DNA of 64,000 nucleotides. Source: Chloroherpetonaceae bacterium (GTDB lineage Bacteria > Bacteroidota > Chlorobiia > Chlorobiales > Thermochlorobacteraceae). Shown here piece after piece: positions 36,657-43,813 of this stretch. Positions within the stretch are counted from its first letter, which is position 1. Each line of letters begins with the position of its first letter. Position numbers and translations under genes: made by a program. The stretch covers positions 1-64,000 of the forward strand of contig JANWWM010000061.1 of the NCBI GenBank assembly GCA_025055975.1. The letters are read 5' to 3'. The notes beneath the pieces are model-generated. The model saw only the letters and a program-made list of their open reading frames with translations. It did no database searches and was not told the DNA's origin.

Positions 36657-36923
36657 ATGGAAGCGATGCCGTCGCCGCAAGAAGAACTCGCCAAAGTTTA
36701 TCGCGCCAACGAATCCTATCTCGCGCTTGGGATAAAAATCGTCGTGAGTTTCTTTTTCTTCGTCGTGGGCGGCTATTGGCTGGATTCGGCGTCGGGAACG
36801 TCGCCGCTCTTTTTGATAGTCGGCGCGACGTGCGCGTTGATGTCCGTGATGGCAATCTTGTGGAAACTTGCGCGCCCGCAGAATTCCCCATCTTCCAACA
36901 AACCTTCGGAGGAGCGACGGTGA
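36657..36923 (+). CDS. AtpZ/AtpI-like small membrane protein
   Basis: Starting at ATG 36657 (MEAMPSPQEELAKVYR) gives 88 residues with two transmembrane helices (about 22-45 and 50-70) separated by a short DSASGTSPL turn. This is the AtpZ/AtpI pattern of proteins encoded ahead of atpB, thought to help assemble the c-ring or to move Mg2+. Its stop TGA overlaps the GTG start of the next gene, and a GGAGGAG site in its 3' end serves that gene. Length and position support the call more than sequence identity does. Confidence 0.7.
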   Translation: MEAMPSPQEELAKVYRANESYLALGIKIVVSFFFFVVGGYWLDSASGTSPLFLIVGATCALMSVMAILWKLARPQNSPSSNKPSEERR

Positions 36924-37339
36924 AGCCCGTTTTTGATTTCTTTTTGAAGATGTGTATCTTAGCAATCCTTTTTTGGCTGTCGCTCTCGCTCACGGGACTT
37001 GCCGAAGCGATAGACTTGCGCTCGGTCTTCTGGGCTTGGTTGATTTGCGCCGCGAACGCCTCCGTTGGCTACCTGCTTTACGAATATGCGTATCACAAGG
37101 GGAATCAAGAGTTTTACAAAATCGTCTTGGGCGGGCACGGCGTTCGAGCCTTGCTGACTTTGTCGAGCGTCGCTTGGCTCGTTCTCGCGTCAGCCGTCTC
37201 GCGCGAGGAGTTCGCGCTCACGTTCTTTGCGCTATACTTCGCGCACTTGATTCTGGAAGTCCTCGCGTATCTGAAAAAAAATCAGTTCGAAAAACGCTCT
37301 TCGAGCAATGGAGCATCTTCTACGTTTGCTAACCGCTAA
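36920..37339 (+). CDS. Second AtpI-like four-helix membrane protein upstream of atpB
   Basis: The GTG at 36920 overlaps the preceding stop and gives 139 residues with four hydrophobic helices (about 10-27, 34-51, 65-87, 92-118). A basic, serine-rich tail (KKNQFEKRSSS) follows. Size, helix count and position just ahead of subunit a match the ATP synthase protein I group, though the sequence is divergent. It overlaps the atpB start by 32 bp, so translation is probably coupled. It most likely acts in F0 assembly at the inner membrane. Confidence 0.65.
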   Translation: MKPVFDFFLKMCILAILFWLSLSLTGLAEAIDLRSVFWAWLICAANASVGYLLYEYAYHKGNQEFYKIVLGGHGVRALLTLSSVAWLVLASAVSREEFALTFFALYFAHLILEVLAYLKKNQFEKRSSSNGASSTFANR

Positions 37340-38255
37340 CTTGCCTTCGAGACGTTTGCCCCAAAAGCGATTTCTCGCCGTCGCGTTAGCCCTTCTTTGC
37401 GCCTGCGCGTTGGCGATGGCGGGCGAGCCAAGTTCCGACGAAACAGGCGACGAACACGGCGGCGAAAAGTTGGACGTCATCCATCACGTTACCGACGGCG
37501 ACGTGATTGAACTCGAGCCTTTCGGCGAAATTCATCTGCCCGCGATTAAAATCGGCGACTTTGACATTTCCATCACTCGCCATGTGGTGATGATGTGGAT
37601 TGCGGCGATTCTGCTCGTCGTGATTTTCTCGTCGGTGGCAAACGCCTACAAGAAAATGAGCCGTCCCCAAGCGCCAAAAGGCTTCGTGAACTTGATGGAA
37701 ACGATGATCGAGTTTGTGCGAACCGACGTCGTCAAAGCCAACATCGGCGAGGGTTACGAGCGATTTCTGCCGTATTTGCTCACGGTCTTTTTCTTCATTC
37801 TGACGTGCAACCTGTTGGGGCTGATTCCATATGCGGCGACGGCGACGAGCAACATCTCCGTGACGTTCACGCTCGCGGTTTTCACGTTCGTTATCGTTCA
37901 ATTCACGATGTTCAAGGAGCACGGGTTGAAGGGGTGGCTATCGCACTTGACGGCGGGAGCGCCCGTCGCGCTTTGGCCCATTATGGTTCCGATCGAGTTT
38001 CTCAGCATGTTCGTCAAGCCGTTTGCGTTGATGGTGCGTTTGTTTGCCAACATGACGGCGGGGCATGTGGTCATCGTAACGATGATTGGTCTGATTTTCA
38101 TCTTCAAGAGTTGGCTCGTCGCGCCTGCGGCGGTGGGCATCGCGCTGATTATGTATGCGCTCGAAATTTTCGTGGCGTTCATGCAAGCCTACATTTTCAC
38201 GATGCTTTCGAGCCTGTTCATCGGAATGGCGGCGGCGCATGAGGAGCATCATTGA
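37308..38255 (+). CDS. atpB: F0F1 ATP synthase subunit a
   Basis: Subunit a forms the proton half-channels next to the c-ring. The 315-residue protein has an N-terminal hydrophobic leader (about residues 20-38, ending AMAG) and a soluble stretch before the core helices. This is seen in Bacteroidota/Chlorobi AtpB. The essential arginine lies in KPFALMVRLFANMTAGH in the fourth core helix. Family segments LVVIFSSVANAYKKMS and GLIPYAATATSNI are present. It is followed by atpE after 56 bp with a GGAGG site. Confidence 0.95.
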   Translation: MEHLLRLLTANLPSRRLPQKRFLAVALALLCACALAMAGEPSSDETGDEHGGEKLDVIHHVTDGDVIELEPFGEIHLPAIKIGDFDISITRHVVMMWIAAILLVVIFSSVANAYKKMSRPQAPKGFVNLMETMIEFVRTDVVKANIGEGYERFLPYLLTVFFFILTCNLLGLIPYAATATSNISVTFTLAVFTFVIVQFTMFKEHGLKGWLSHLTAGAPVALWPIMVPIEFLSMFVKPFALMVRLFANMTAGHVVIVTMIGLIFIFKSWLVAPAAVGIALIMYALEIFVAFMQAYIFTMLSSLFIGMAAAHEEHH

Positions 38256-38311
38256 GAATTTTCGCATCATTTCAATTTTCACATAACGCTTTTTTGGAGG
38301 ACTCAACCACA

Positions 38312-38539
38312 ATGGAAAATCAAGCATTCGCCTTTTTGGGCGCGGGCATTGGCGCGGGATTAGCCGCGATTGGCGCGGGTCTTGGCATCGGCAGAGCCGC
38401 TGGGTCGGCTGTCGAGGGGATTGCGCGTCAGCCCCAAGCCGTCGGCGACATTCGCACCACGATGATTATCGGCGCCGCGCTCGTCGAAGGCGTCGCGGTC
38501 ATCGCGCTCGTCGTTTGCTTCCTGTTGGCAACGAAATAA
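38312..38539 (+). CDS. atpE: F0F1 ATP synthase subunit c
   Basis: The 75-residue hairpin proteolipid forms the rotor ring. It starts at ATG 38312 after a TGGAGG site. The polar loop ARQP is at residues 38-41. The ion-carrying carboxylate is Glu59 in GAALVEGVAV. The residue after Glu59 is Gly, not the Ser/Thr of the sodium-binding pattern, so proton coupling is expected. A stem-loop in the following spacer separates it from atpF. Confidence 0.96.
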   Translation: MENQAFAFLGAGIGAGLAAIGAGLGIGRAAGSAVEGIARQPQAVGDIRTTMIIGAALVEGVAVIALVVCFLLATK

Positions 38540-38554
38540 ACCGCTCGCGCATGC

Positions 38555-38584
38555 AAGGCGCAGTGAGCGAGTTCATTGCGCCTT
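38555..38584 (+). promoter_or_regulatory. Stem-loop in the atpE-atpF spacer
   Basis: The arms AAGGCGCA (38555-38562) and TGCGCCTT (38577-38584) form a perfect 8-bp stem around a 14-nt loop. No T tract follows. The position suggests partial termination or 3'-end protection of atpE mRNA, which could help supply the extra c subunits. This role is inference. Confidence 0.5.
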
Positions 38585-38626
38585 TCGGTTCAACGCGCGA
38601 CTGTCTGAATTTCAACTTCGCCACCA

Positions 38627-39151
38627 ATGCTTTCCAGCTTGATATTCGCCGCAGGGTTGCTTAGCCCGAATCCTGGGCTCATCTTTTGGACGGCGGTTAC
38701 GTTTCTTCTGCTCGTCTTCATTCTCTCCAAAGTCGCTTGGAAGCCCATCGTCGAGGCGCTGAGCGAGCGCGAAAAGAACATTCAATCCGCCATCGACCGC
38801 GCCGAGCAAGCCAAAGCCGAAGCGGAAAAAACTTTGGCGGAACTCAAAGCCGAGCGCGCCAAAGCGCAAGCGGAAGCGGAAAAAATCGTCAGCGACGCGA
38901 AAGCCTACGCCGAAAAAATCCGCGCCGAACTCTTGGAAAAAGCCAACGCCGAAGCGCGAAAAACCCTCGAAGACGCGAAAGCCGAAATCGAGCTCGCCAA
39001 ACGACGCGCGATGGCGGAACTCAAAGACACGGTCGCCGATTTGGCTATCGAAGCCGCTTCCAAAATCATTCAACACAATTTGGACGCGGAGCGACACAAA
39101 GATCTCATCGCCAGCGTCATCAACGACCTTTCAACCGTTCAAAAACAATGA
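38627..39151 (+). CDS. atpF: F0F1 ATP synthase subunit b
   Basis: The 174-residue stator protein has one N-terminal membrane helix (about residues 15-36, [17 protein letters not shown]). A long charged coiled coil rich in Ala, Glu, Lys and Arg follows. The family motif [18 protein letters not shown] starts at residue 35. Its C-terminus binds the delta subunit, whose gene starts in the atpF stop codon (ATGA at 39148-39151). Confidence 0.94.
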   Translation: MLSSLIFAAGLLSPNPGLIFWTAVTFLLLVFILSKVAWKPIVEALSEREKNIQSAIDRAEQAKAEAEKTLAELKAERAKAQAEAEKIVSDAKAYAEKIRAELLEKANAEARKTLEDAKAEIELAKRRAMAELKDTVADLAIEAASKIIQHNLDAERHKDLIASVINDLSTVQKQ

Positions 39152-39693
39152 GCGCGCTTGTCGGACGACGCTACGCCGTCGCGCTATACGAAATCGCCAA
39201 AGAGCAAAACAAGGTCGCCGAGTTCGCCAAAGATTGCCAATTCGTCGCCGAAACGCTCCAAAACTCGCGGCAACTCTTGAACGCCGTCAAAAGTCCCATC
39301 ATCAATCAAGAGAAAAAGATCGCGCTCTTGAAGGCGGTCTTTTCGGGCAAGGTGAGCAAGTTGGTCGAAGACGCGCTCGCGCTTCTGGCGCGAAAGGGTC
39401 GCTCGCCGCTCATTCTCGACGTGATGAGGGAGTTTCAAGCCTTGCTTGACGAGCAGAGCGGCGTCGTAACCGCGCAGGTTGAAAGCGCCGTTCCGCTTGG
39501 GGAAGCCGAAACGCAAGCCATCGCCGAAAAGTTGGAAGCCTATTCGGGAAAGAAAGTTCGCGTCGAGGTCAAGGTCAATCCCGCGCTCATTGGCGGCTTT
39601 GCGGCGCGCATTGGCGACACGGTCATCGATGGAAGCGTCAGGCGGCAATTGGAACGTTTGAAGGAGCGTTTCAAGCAAGTTTCGCTCAACTAA
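39148..39693 (+). CDS. atpH: F0F1 ATP synthase subunit delta
   Basis: The 181-residue peripheral stator protein links subunit b to the alpha3beta3 head. The N-terminal helical domain begins [16 protein letters not shown]. The C-terminal signature is [19 protein letters not shown] followed by [12 protein letters not shown], both intact. The start overlaps the atpF stop. A clear terminator lies 18 bp downstream, so the alpha, gamma, beta and epsilon genes are not in this operon. Confidence 0.95.
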   Translation: MSALVGRRYAVALYEIAKEQNKVAEFAKDCQFVAETLQNSRQLLNAVKSPIINQEKKIALLKAVFSGKVSKLVEDALALLARKGRSPLILDVMREFQALLDEQSGVVTAQVESAVPLGEAETQAIAEKLEAYSGKKVRVEVKVNPALIGGFAARIGDTVIDGSVRRQLERLKERFKQVSLN

Positions 39694-39711
39694 CTTGGCG
39701 CGTCGGGCTTG

Positions 39712-39743
39712 AAAGGAACGGATTTTCGCCGTTCCTTTTTTAT
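39712..39743 (+). terminator. Rho-independent terminator closing the ATP synthase F0/delta operon
   Basis: The perfect 10-bp stem AAAGGAACGG (39712-39721) with CCGTTCCTTT (39729-39738) and a 7-nt loop runs into a T-rich tract after atpH and before hemE. Confidence 0.88.
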
Positions 39744-39773
39744 TTTCGGTTCTCGATTAATTTTCGTCGTAAA

Positions 39774-40859
39774 ATGCTTCGCAACGATTTGGTTCTTCGC
39801 GCTCTGCGGCGAGAGCCTTGTCACAGAACGCCCATCTGGATTATGCGTCAAGCGGGACGCTACCTTCCCGAATACCGCGAAGTGCGACGCAAAACCGATT
39901 TCCTCACGCTTTGCAAAACGCCCGAACTGGCGGCGGAAGTTACGATTCAGCCCGTCGACATTTTGGAGGTCGACGCGGCGATCATTTTCTCCGACATTCT
40001 CGTCGTGCCCGAAGCGATGGGAATGAAATTGGAACTGTTGGAATCCCAAGGTCCGAAGTTTCCGAACCCGATTCGCTCGCGCGCCGAGATTGAAAAACTC
40101 GCCACGCCCGACGTCTCGCAAGCCTTGCGCTACGTGGAAGACGCGATTCGCCTCACGAAACGCGAACTAAATTTTCGCGCGCCCATCATCGGCTTTAGCG
40201 GCGCGGCTTGGACGCTCTTCGCTTACGCCGTCGAAGGCAAAGGAAGCAAAGATTTTCGCCACGCCAAGCGAATGATTTTCGAACAGCCCAAAGACGCGCA
40301 CGCTTTCCTGAAAAAACTCGCCAAAGTCGTCGGCGATTACTTGCTGCTGCAAATCGAGGCGGGCGCGGACGTCGTGCAGATCTTCGACACGTGGGCGGGC
40401 TTGCTGTCCGAAGAGCATTACAAAGAGTTCTCTCTGCAATACATTCAAGAAATCGTGCAGACCGTCAAGCTCAAACATCCGAAAGTTCCCGTCATCGTCT
40501 TCGCCAAAGGCGCCAACGGACTGCTCAAGGAAATCGCCGAGACGGGTTGCGACGCGGTGGGGCTGGATTGGACCATTGACATCGGCAAGGCGCGATGGCA
40601 ACTTTCAGACCGCGTCGCCTTGCAAGGCAACTTGGATCCGATTATGCTGTTCGCCTCGCCCGAAAGAATCCGTCAAGAAGCGGCGCAAATTCTTCGCAAG
40701 TTCGGCGAACACTCCGAGCAATCGGGACACGTGTTCAATCTCGGACATGGCGTTCTGCCCGAAACCGACCCCGCGCGTCTGAAAACCTTGATTGACTTCG
40801 TGAAGACTGAAAGCGCCAAGTATCACAAGCAATCGATTCAAAACCCAAGTCTGAATTAA
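39774..40859 (+). CDS. hemE: Uroporphyrinogen decarboxylase
   Basis: HemE removes the four acetate carboxyls of uroporphyrinogen III to give coproporphyrinogen III, the branch leading to heme and bacteriochlorophyll. The 361-residue protein shows the N-terminal signature PIWIMRQAGRYLPEYR, FSDILVVPEAMG with the conserved Asp, GFSGAAWTLF, and the C-terminal FNLGHGVLPETDP. Length is normal. It starts its own unit after the atp terminator, 11 bp ahead of the sugar dehydrogenase gene. Confidence 0.97.
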   Translation: MLRNDLVLRALRREPCHRTPIWIMRQAGRYLPEYREVRRKTDFLTLCKTPELAAEVTIQPVDILEVDAAIIFSDILVVPEAMGMKLELLESQGPKFPNPIRSRAEIEKLATPDVSQALRYVEDAIRLTKRELNFRAPIIGFSGAAWTLFAYAVEGKGSKDFRHAKRMIFEQPKDAHAFLKKLAKVVGDYLLLQIEAGADVVQIFDTWAGLLSEEHYKEFSLQYIQEIVQTVKLKHPKVPVIVFAKGANGLLKEIAETGCDAVGLDWTIDIGKARWQLSDRVALQGNLDPIMLFASPERIRQEAAQILRKFGEHSEQSGHVFNLGHGVLPETDPARLKTLIDFVKTESAKYHKQSIQNPSLN

Positions 40860-40870
40860 ACGCGCCCGAA

Positions 40871-42202
40871 ATGTCGCTCAAAGAAAAACTGCAAAAAAAA
40901 TCCGCCGTCGTCGGCGTGGTTGGGCTTGGCTACGTCGGGTTGCCGCTTGCCGTCGAGTTCGCTCGCAAAGGCTTCAAAACCATTGGCATTGATTTGGACA
41001 AGCGCAAAATCGAAAGCCTCAACGCTGGGAAAAACTACATTCAAGACATCAAGGAGGACGAGTTCAAAGAGGCGCTCAAAAACGGGTTCAGAGCGGCGGA
41101 CAACTACGACCATGCGGGGCTTTGCGACGTCATCTACATCTGCGTGCCCACGCCCTTTACGGCGAACAAAGAGCCTGACATTTCCTACATCGTGTCGGCG
41201 ACGGAATCCATCGCCAAGCATCTGCGCAAAGAGCAACTCGTCATTCTCAAATCCACGACCTTTCCGAACACGACCGAAGGCTACGTGCTCCCAATCCTTG
41301 AAAAAACGGGGTTGAAGGTCGGCAAAGATTTTTACCTTGCGTTTTCGCCTGAACGCATCGACCCTGGAAACCCGAAGTGGAACACGAGCAACACGCCCAT
41401 CGTCGTCGGCGGCGTAACGCCGCGTTGCGCCGATCTGGCCGCGCTCGCCAGCGAACAAGTCGTCGCCAAAGTTCACAAGGTCTCTTCGCCAAAAGTGGCG
41501 GAAATGGAAAAACTTTTGGAAAACATCTTCCGAAGCGTCAACATCGCGCTTGTCAACGAACTGGCGATGCTCTGCGACCGAATGGGCGGCGTCAATGTGT
41601 GGGAAGTCATCGAAGCGGCATCGACAAAGCCCTTTGGCTATATGCCGTTCTACCCTGGACCTGGCATCGGCGGGCACTGCATCTTGATCGACCCCTACTA
41701 CCTCGCGTGGCAGGCGCGCGAACACGACTTTCAAACCAAGTTCATCACGCTGGCGGCGGAAACCAACGAGAACATGCCGTTCTACGTGCGCGACCTCGCC
41801 ATGAAGGAAATCGCCAAAATGCCCATCGCCTTTCAAGACGCGAAGTTGCTGTTTCTCGGCGTGGCGTTCAAGAAAAACGTCGACGACATTCGGCACTCGC
41901 CCGCCATCAAAATCATTGAGCTGTTGCGAAAAGAAGGCGCCAGGCACATTCAATACTGCGATCCGCATGTGCCGCATTTCAAGGAAGTCGCAACGGACAA
42001 GAGCGTCATCGAGATGACCGCCGCGCCACTGACGGCGGAAACGCTCGAATCCGCCGACCTCGTCGTCATCACCACCGACCATGCGGCGTTTGACTACGAC
42101 CTCGTGCTCAAACATTCCAAGCGCATCATCGACACGCGCAACGCCCTGAAAAACGCCGCCGAACATCGAGACAAAATCGTTTTGCTGGGCGACGGCAGAT
42201 AA
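40871..42202 (+). CDS. UDP-N-acetylhexosamine 6-dehydrogenase family (WbpA/WecC type)
   Basis: The 443-residue enzyme oxidises C6 of a UDP-sugar to the uronic acid in two NAD+-dependent steps. It has the NAD motif GVVGLGYVGLPLAVEF (residues 15-30). The substrate segment SPERIDPGN and the catalytic Cys270 in GPGIGGHCILIDPYYL are intact, as is the C-terminal YCDPHVPHF. The SPERIDPGN version and LNAGKNYIQDI point to the N-acetylhexosamine subgroup rather than UDP-glucose dehydrogenase. The product would feed O-antigen or capsule. The gene lies between hemE and cysS on the same strand. Confidence 0.9.
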   Translation: MSLKEKLQKKSAVVGVVGLGYVGLPLAVEFARKGFKTIGIDLDKRKIESLNAGKNYIQDIKEDEFKEALKNGFRAADNYDHAGLCDVIYICVPTPFTANKEPDISYIVSATESIAKHLRKEQLVILKSTTFPNTTEGYVLPILEKTGLKVGKDFYLAFSPERIDPGNPKWNTSNTPIVVGGVTPRCADLAALASEQVVAKVHKVSSPKVAEMEKLLENIFRSVNIALVNELAMLCDRMGGVNVWEVIEAASTKPFGYMPFYPGPGIGGHCILIDPYYLAWQAREHDFQTKFITLAAETNENMPFYVRDLAMKEIAKMPIAFQDAKLLFLGVAFKKNVDDIRHSPAIKIIELLRKEGARHIQYCDPHVPHFKEVATDKSVIEMTAAPLTAETLESADLVVITTDHAAFDYDLVLKHSKRIIDTRNALKNAAEHRDKIVLLGDGR

Positions 42203-42217
42203 CCAACCCGACCCAAC

Positions 42218-43657
42218 ATGACCATCGCCGACGACATCTACCTCTACAACTCGCTTTCAAGGCAAAAGGAAAAATTCGTTCCGCTTCGAGAGGGTTTCGT
42301 CGGAATCTACGTGTGCGGTCCGACCGTCTATGGACATTCCCACGTCGGACATGCCAAGAGCTACGTCTCGTTTGACGTCATCGTCAAGTGGTTTCGCTTC
42401 GTGGGCTACAAAGTGCGCTACGTGCAAAACATCACCGACGTCGGACACTTGCTGGGCGACGACGGCGAGGGCGAAGACCGCATCTTGAAGACGGCGCGCC
42501 TCGAGCAAATCGAGCCGATGGAAGTCGCGCAGTCTTACGCCCGCTCCTACTACGAGGATATGGACGCGCTCGGCGTGGATCGTCCGAACATCGCGCCAAC
42601 GGCGACGGGACACATTCCCGAACAAATCGAACTCATCAAAGCGCTCATCGCCAAGGGGCATGCCTACGAAGTCAACGGCTCGGTGTATTTCGATGTCAGT
42701 TCGTTCGAAGGTTACGGCAAACTTTCAGGGCGACGCAACGTGGACGAGATGGAGCCGGGCACGCGCGTTCAAGTCCGAAGCGAAAAGCGACATCCGTCGG
42801 ATTTCGCGCTATGGAAAAAAGCCGACCCGAACCACTTGATGCGCTGGAACTCGCCGTGGGGCTGGGGCTTTCCGGGCTGGCATATTGAGTGCTCGGCGAT
42901 GTCGATGAAGTATCTCGGCGAAACCTTCGACATTCACGGCGGCGGAATGGACAATCAGTTTCCGCATCACGAATGCGAAATCGCCCAATCCGAAGCGGCG
43001 ACGGGCAAGCCGTTTGTTCGGTATTGGCTTCACAACAACCTCGTAACCGTCAATGGTCAAAAAATGAGCAAGTCGCTCGGCAATTTCACGACCATCAAAG
43101 ACTTGCTCAAAAAATACGCGCCAACGGTTCTGCGTTTTTTCATCTTGCAATCGCACTACCGCTCCACGCTGGATTTTTCGGACGGCGCGATCGCGGCGGC
43201 GAAAGCGGGCTTGGAAAAACTCGTCGAAACCTATCGTCGCCTGCGAGAATCGCCCGTCGGAACGGGCGCGATTGACCTCGATGCCTACAAGGCGAAATTT
43301 CACGCCGCGATGAACGACGACTTCAACGCGCCGCAAGCCATCGCGCTGCTCTTCGAACTTTCGCGCGACATCAACGTCGCCATCGACAAGGGCGGCTTGC
43401 GCGAACCCGAAAAGTCAAACGCGCTCGCCTTCTACGACGCTTACGCCAAAGGCGTGCTTGGCATTATCCCAAAAGAATCTCTCCAACCCTCGTCGAATCC
43501 GCTCCCGAAAGTGATGGAACTCGTTTTGGACATTCGCCAAGAGGCGCGAGCGAGAAAAGATTTCGCCACGAGCGATAGGATTCGAGACCGATTGAAAGAA
43601 GCGGGCATCGAGGTCAAGGACGGCAAAGACGGCGCGACGTGGCGAATCGTCGGCTGA
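42218..43657 (+). CDS. cysS: Cysteine--tRNA ligase
   Basis: The class I synthetase charges tRNA-Cys. In the 479-residue protein the HIGH-type motif appears as HSHVGH in [18 protein letters not shown], with the zinc cysteine just before it. Further zinc ligands lie in WHIECSAMS and the [13 protein letters not shown] region. The KMSKS loop is exact ([11 protein letters not shown]). The C-terminal anticodon-binding helices end in DGATWRIVG, typical for CysS. It starts 15 bp after the sugar dehydrogenase stop. Confidence 0.97.
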   Translation: MTIADDIYLYNSLSRQKEKFVPLREGFVGIYVCGPTVYGHSHVGHAKSYVSFDVIVKWFRFVGYKVRYVQNITDVGHLLGDDGEGEDRILKTARLEQIEPMEVAQSYARSYYEDMDALGVDRPNIAPTATGHIPEQIELIKALIAKGHAYEVNGSVYFDVSSFEGYGKLSGRRNVDEMEPGTRVQVRSEKRHPSDFALWKKADPNHLMRWNSPWGWGFPGWHIECSAMSMKYLGETFDIHGGGMDNQFPHHECEIAQSEAATGKPFVRYWLHNNLVTVNGQKMSKSLGNFTTIKDLLKKYAPTVLRFFILQSHYRSTLDFSDGAIAAAKAGLEKLVETYRRLRESPVGTGAIDLDAYKAKFHAAMNDDFNAPQAIALLFELSRDINVAIDKGGLREPEKSNALAFYDAYAKGVLGIIPKESLQPSSNPLPKVMELVLDIRQEARARKDFATSDRIRDRLKEAGIEVKDGKDGATWRIVG

Positions 43658-43720
43658 ACACGCATTGCCGACGAGCGTTTCGAGATTTCGCCAAAGCGCG
43701 AGGGGAGACGAGAAAACGGT

Positions 43721-43750
43721 TTGAGCGTCAAGGCTTGAACGTGTTATTTT
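43721..43750 (+). promoter_or_regulatory. Candidate sigma-70-type promoter upstream of the GH13 gene
   Basis: TTGAGC (43721-43726) and TATTTT (43745-43750) are spaced 18 bp, 64 bp before the GH13 start. The match is modest and the lineage's promoter consensus may differ. Confidence 0.3.
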
Positions 43751-43813
43751 CCCGCGCATCAACGGAGGCTCTGCCCTTCTTTGAAGTTCCAACAATCCAA
43801 AACAGCGTCAACT

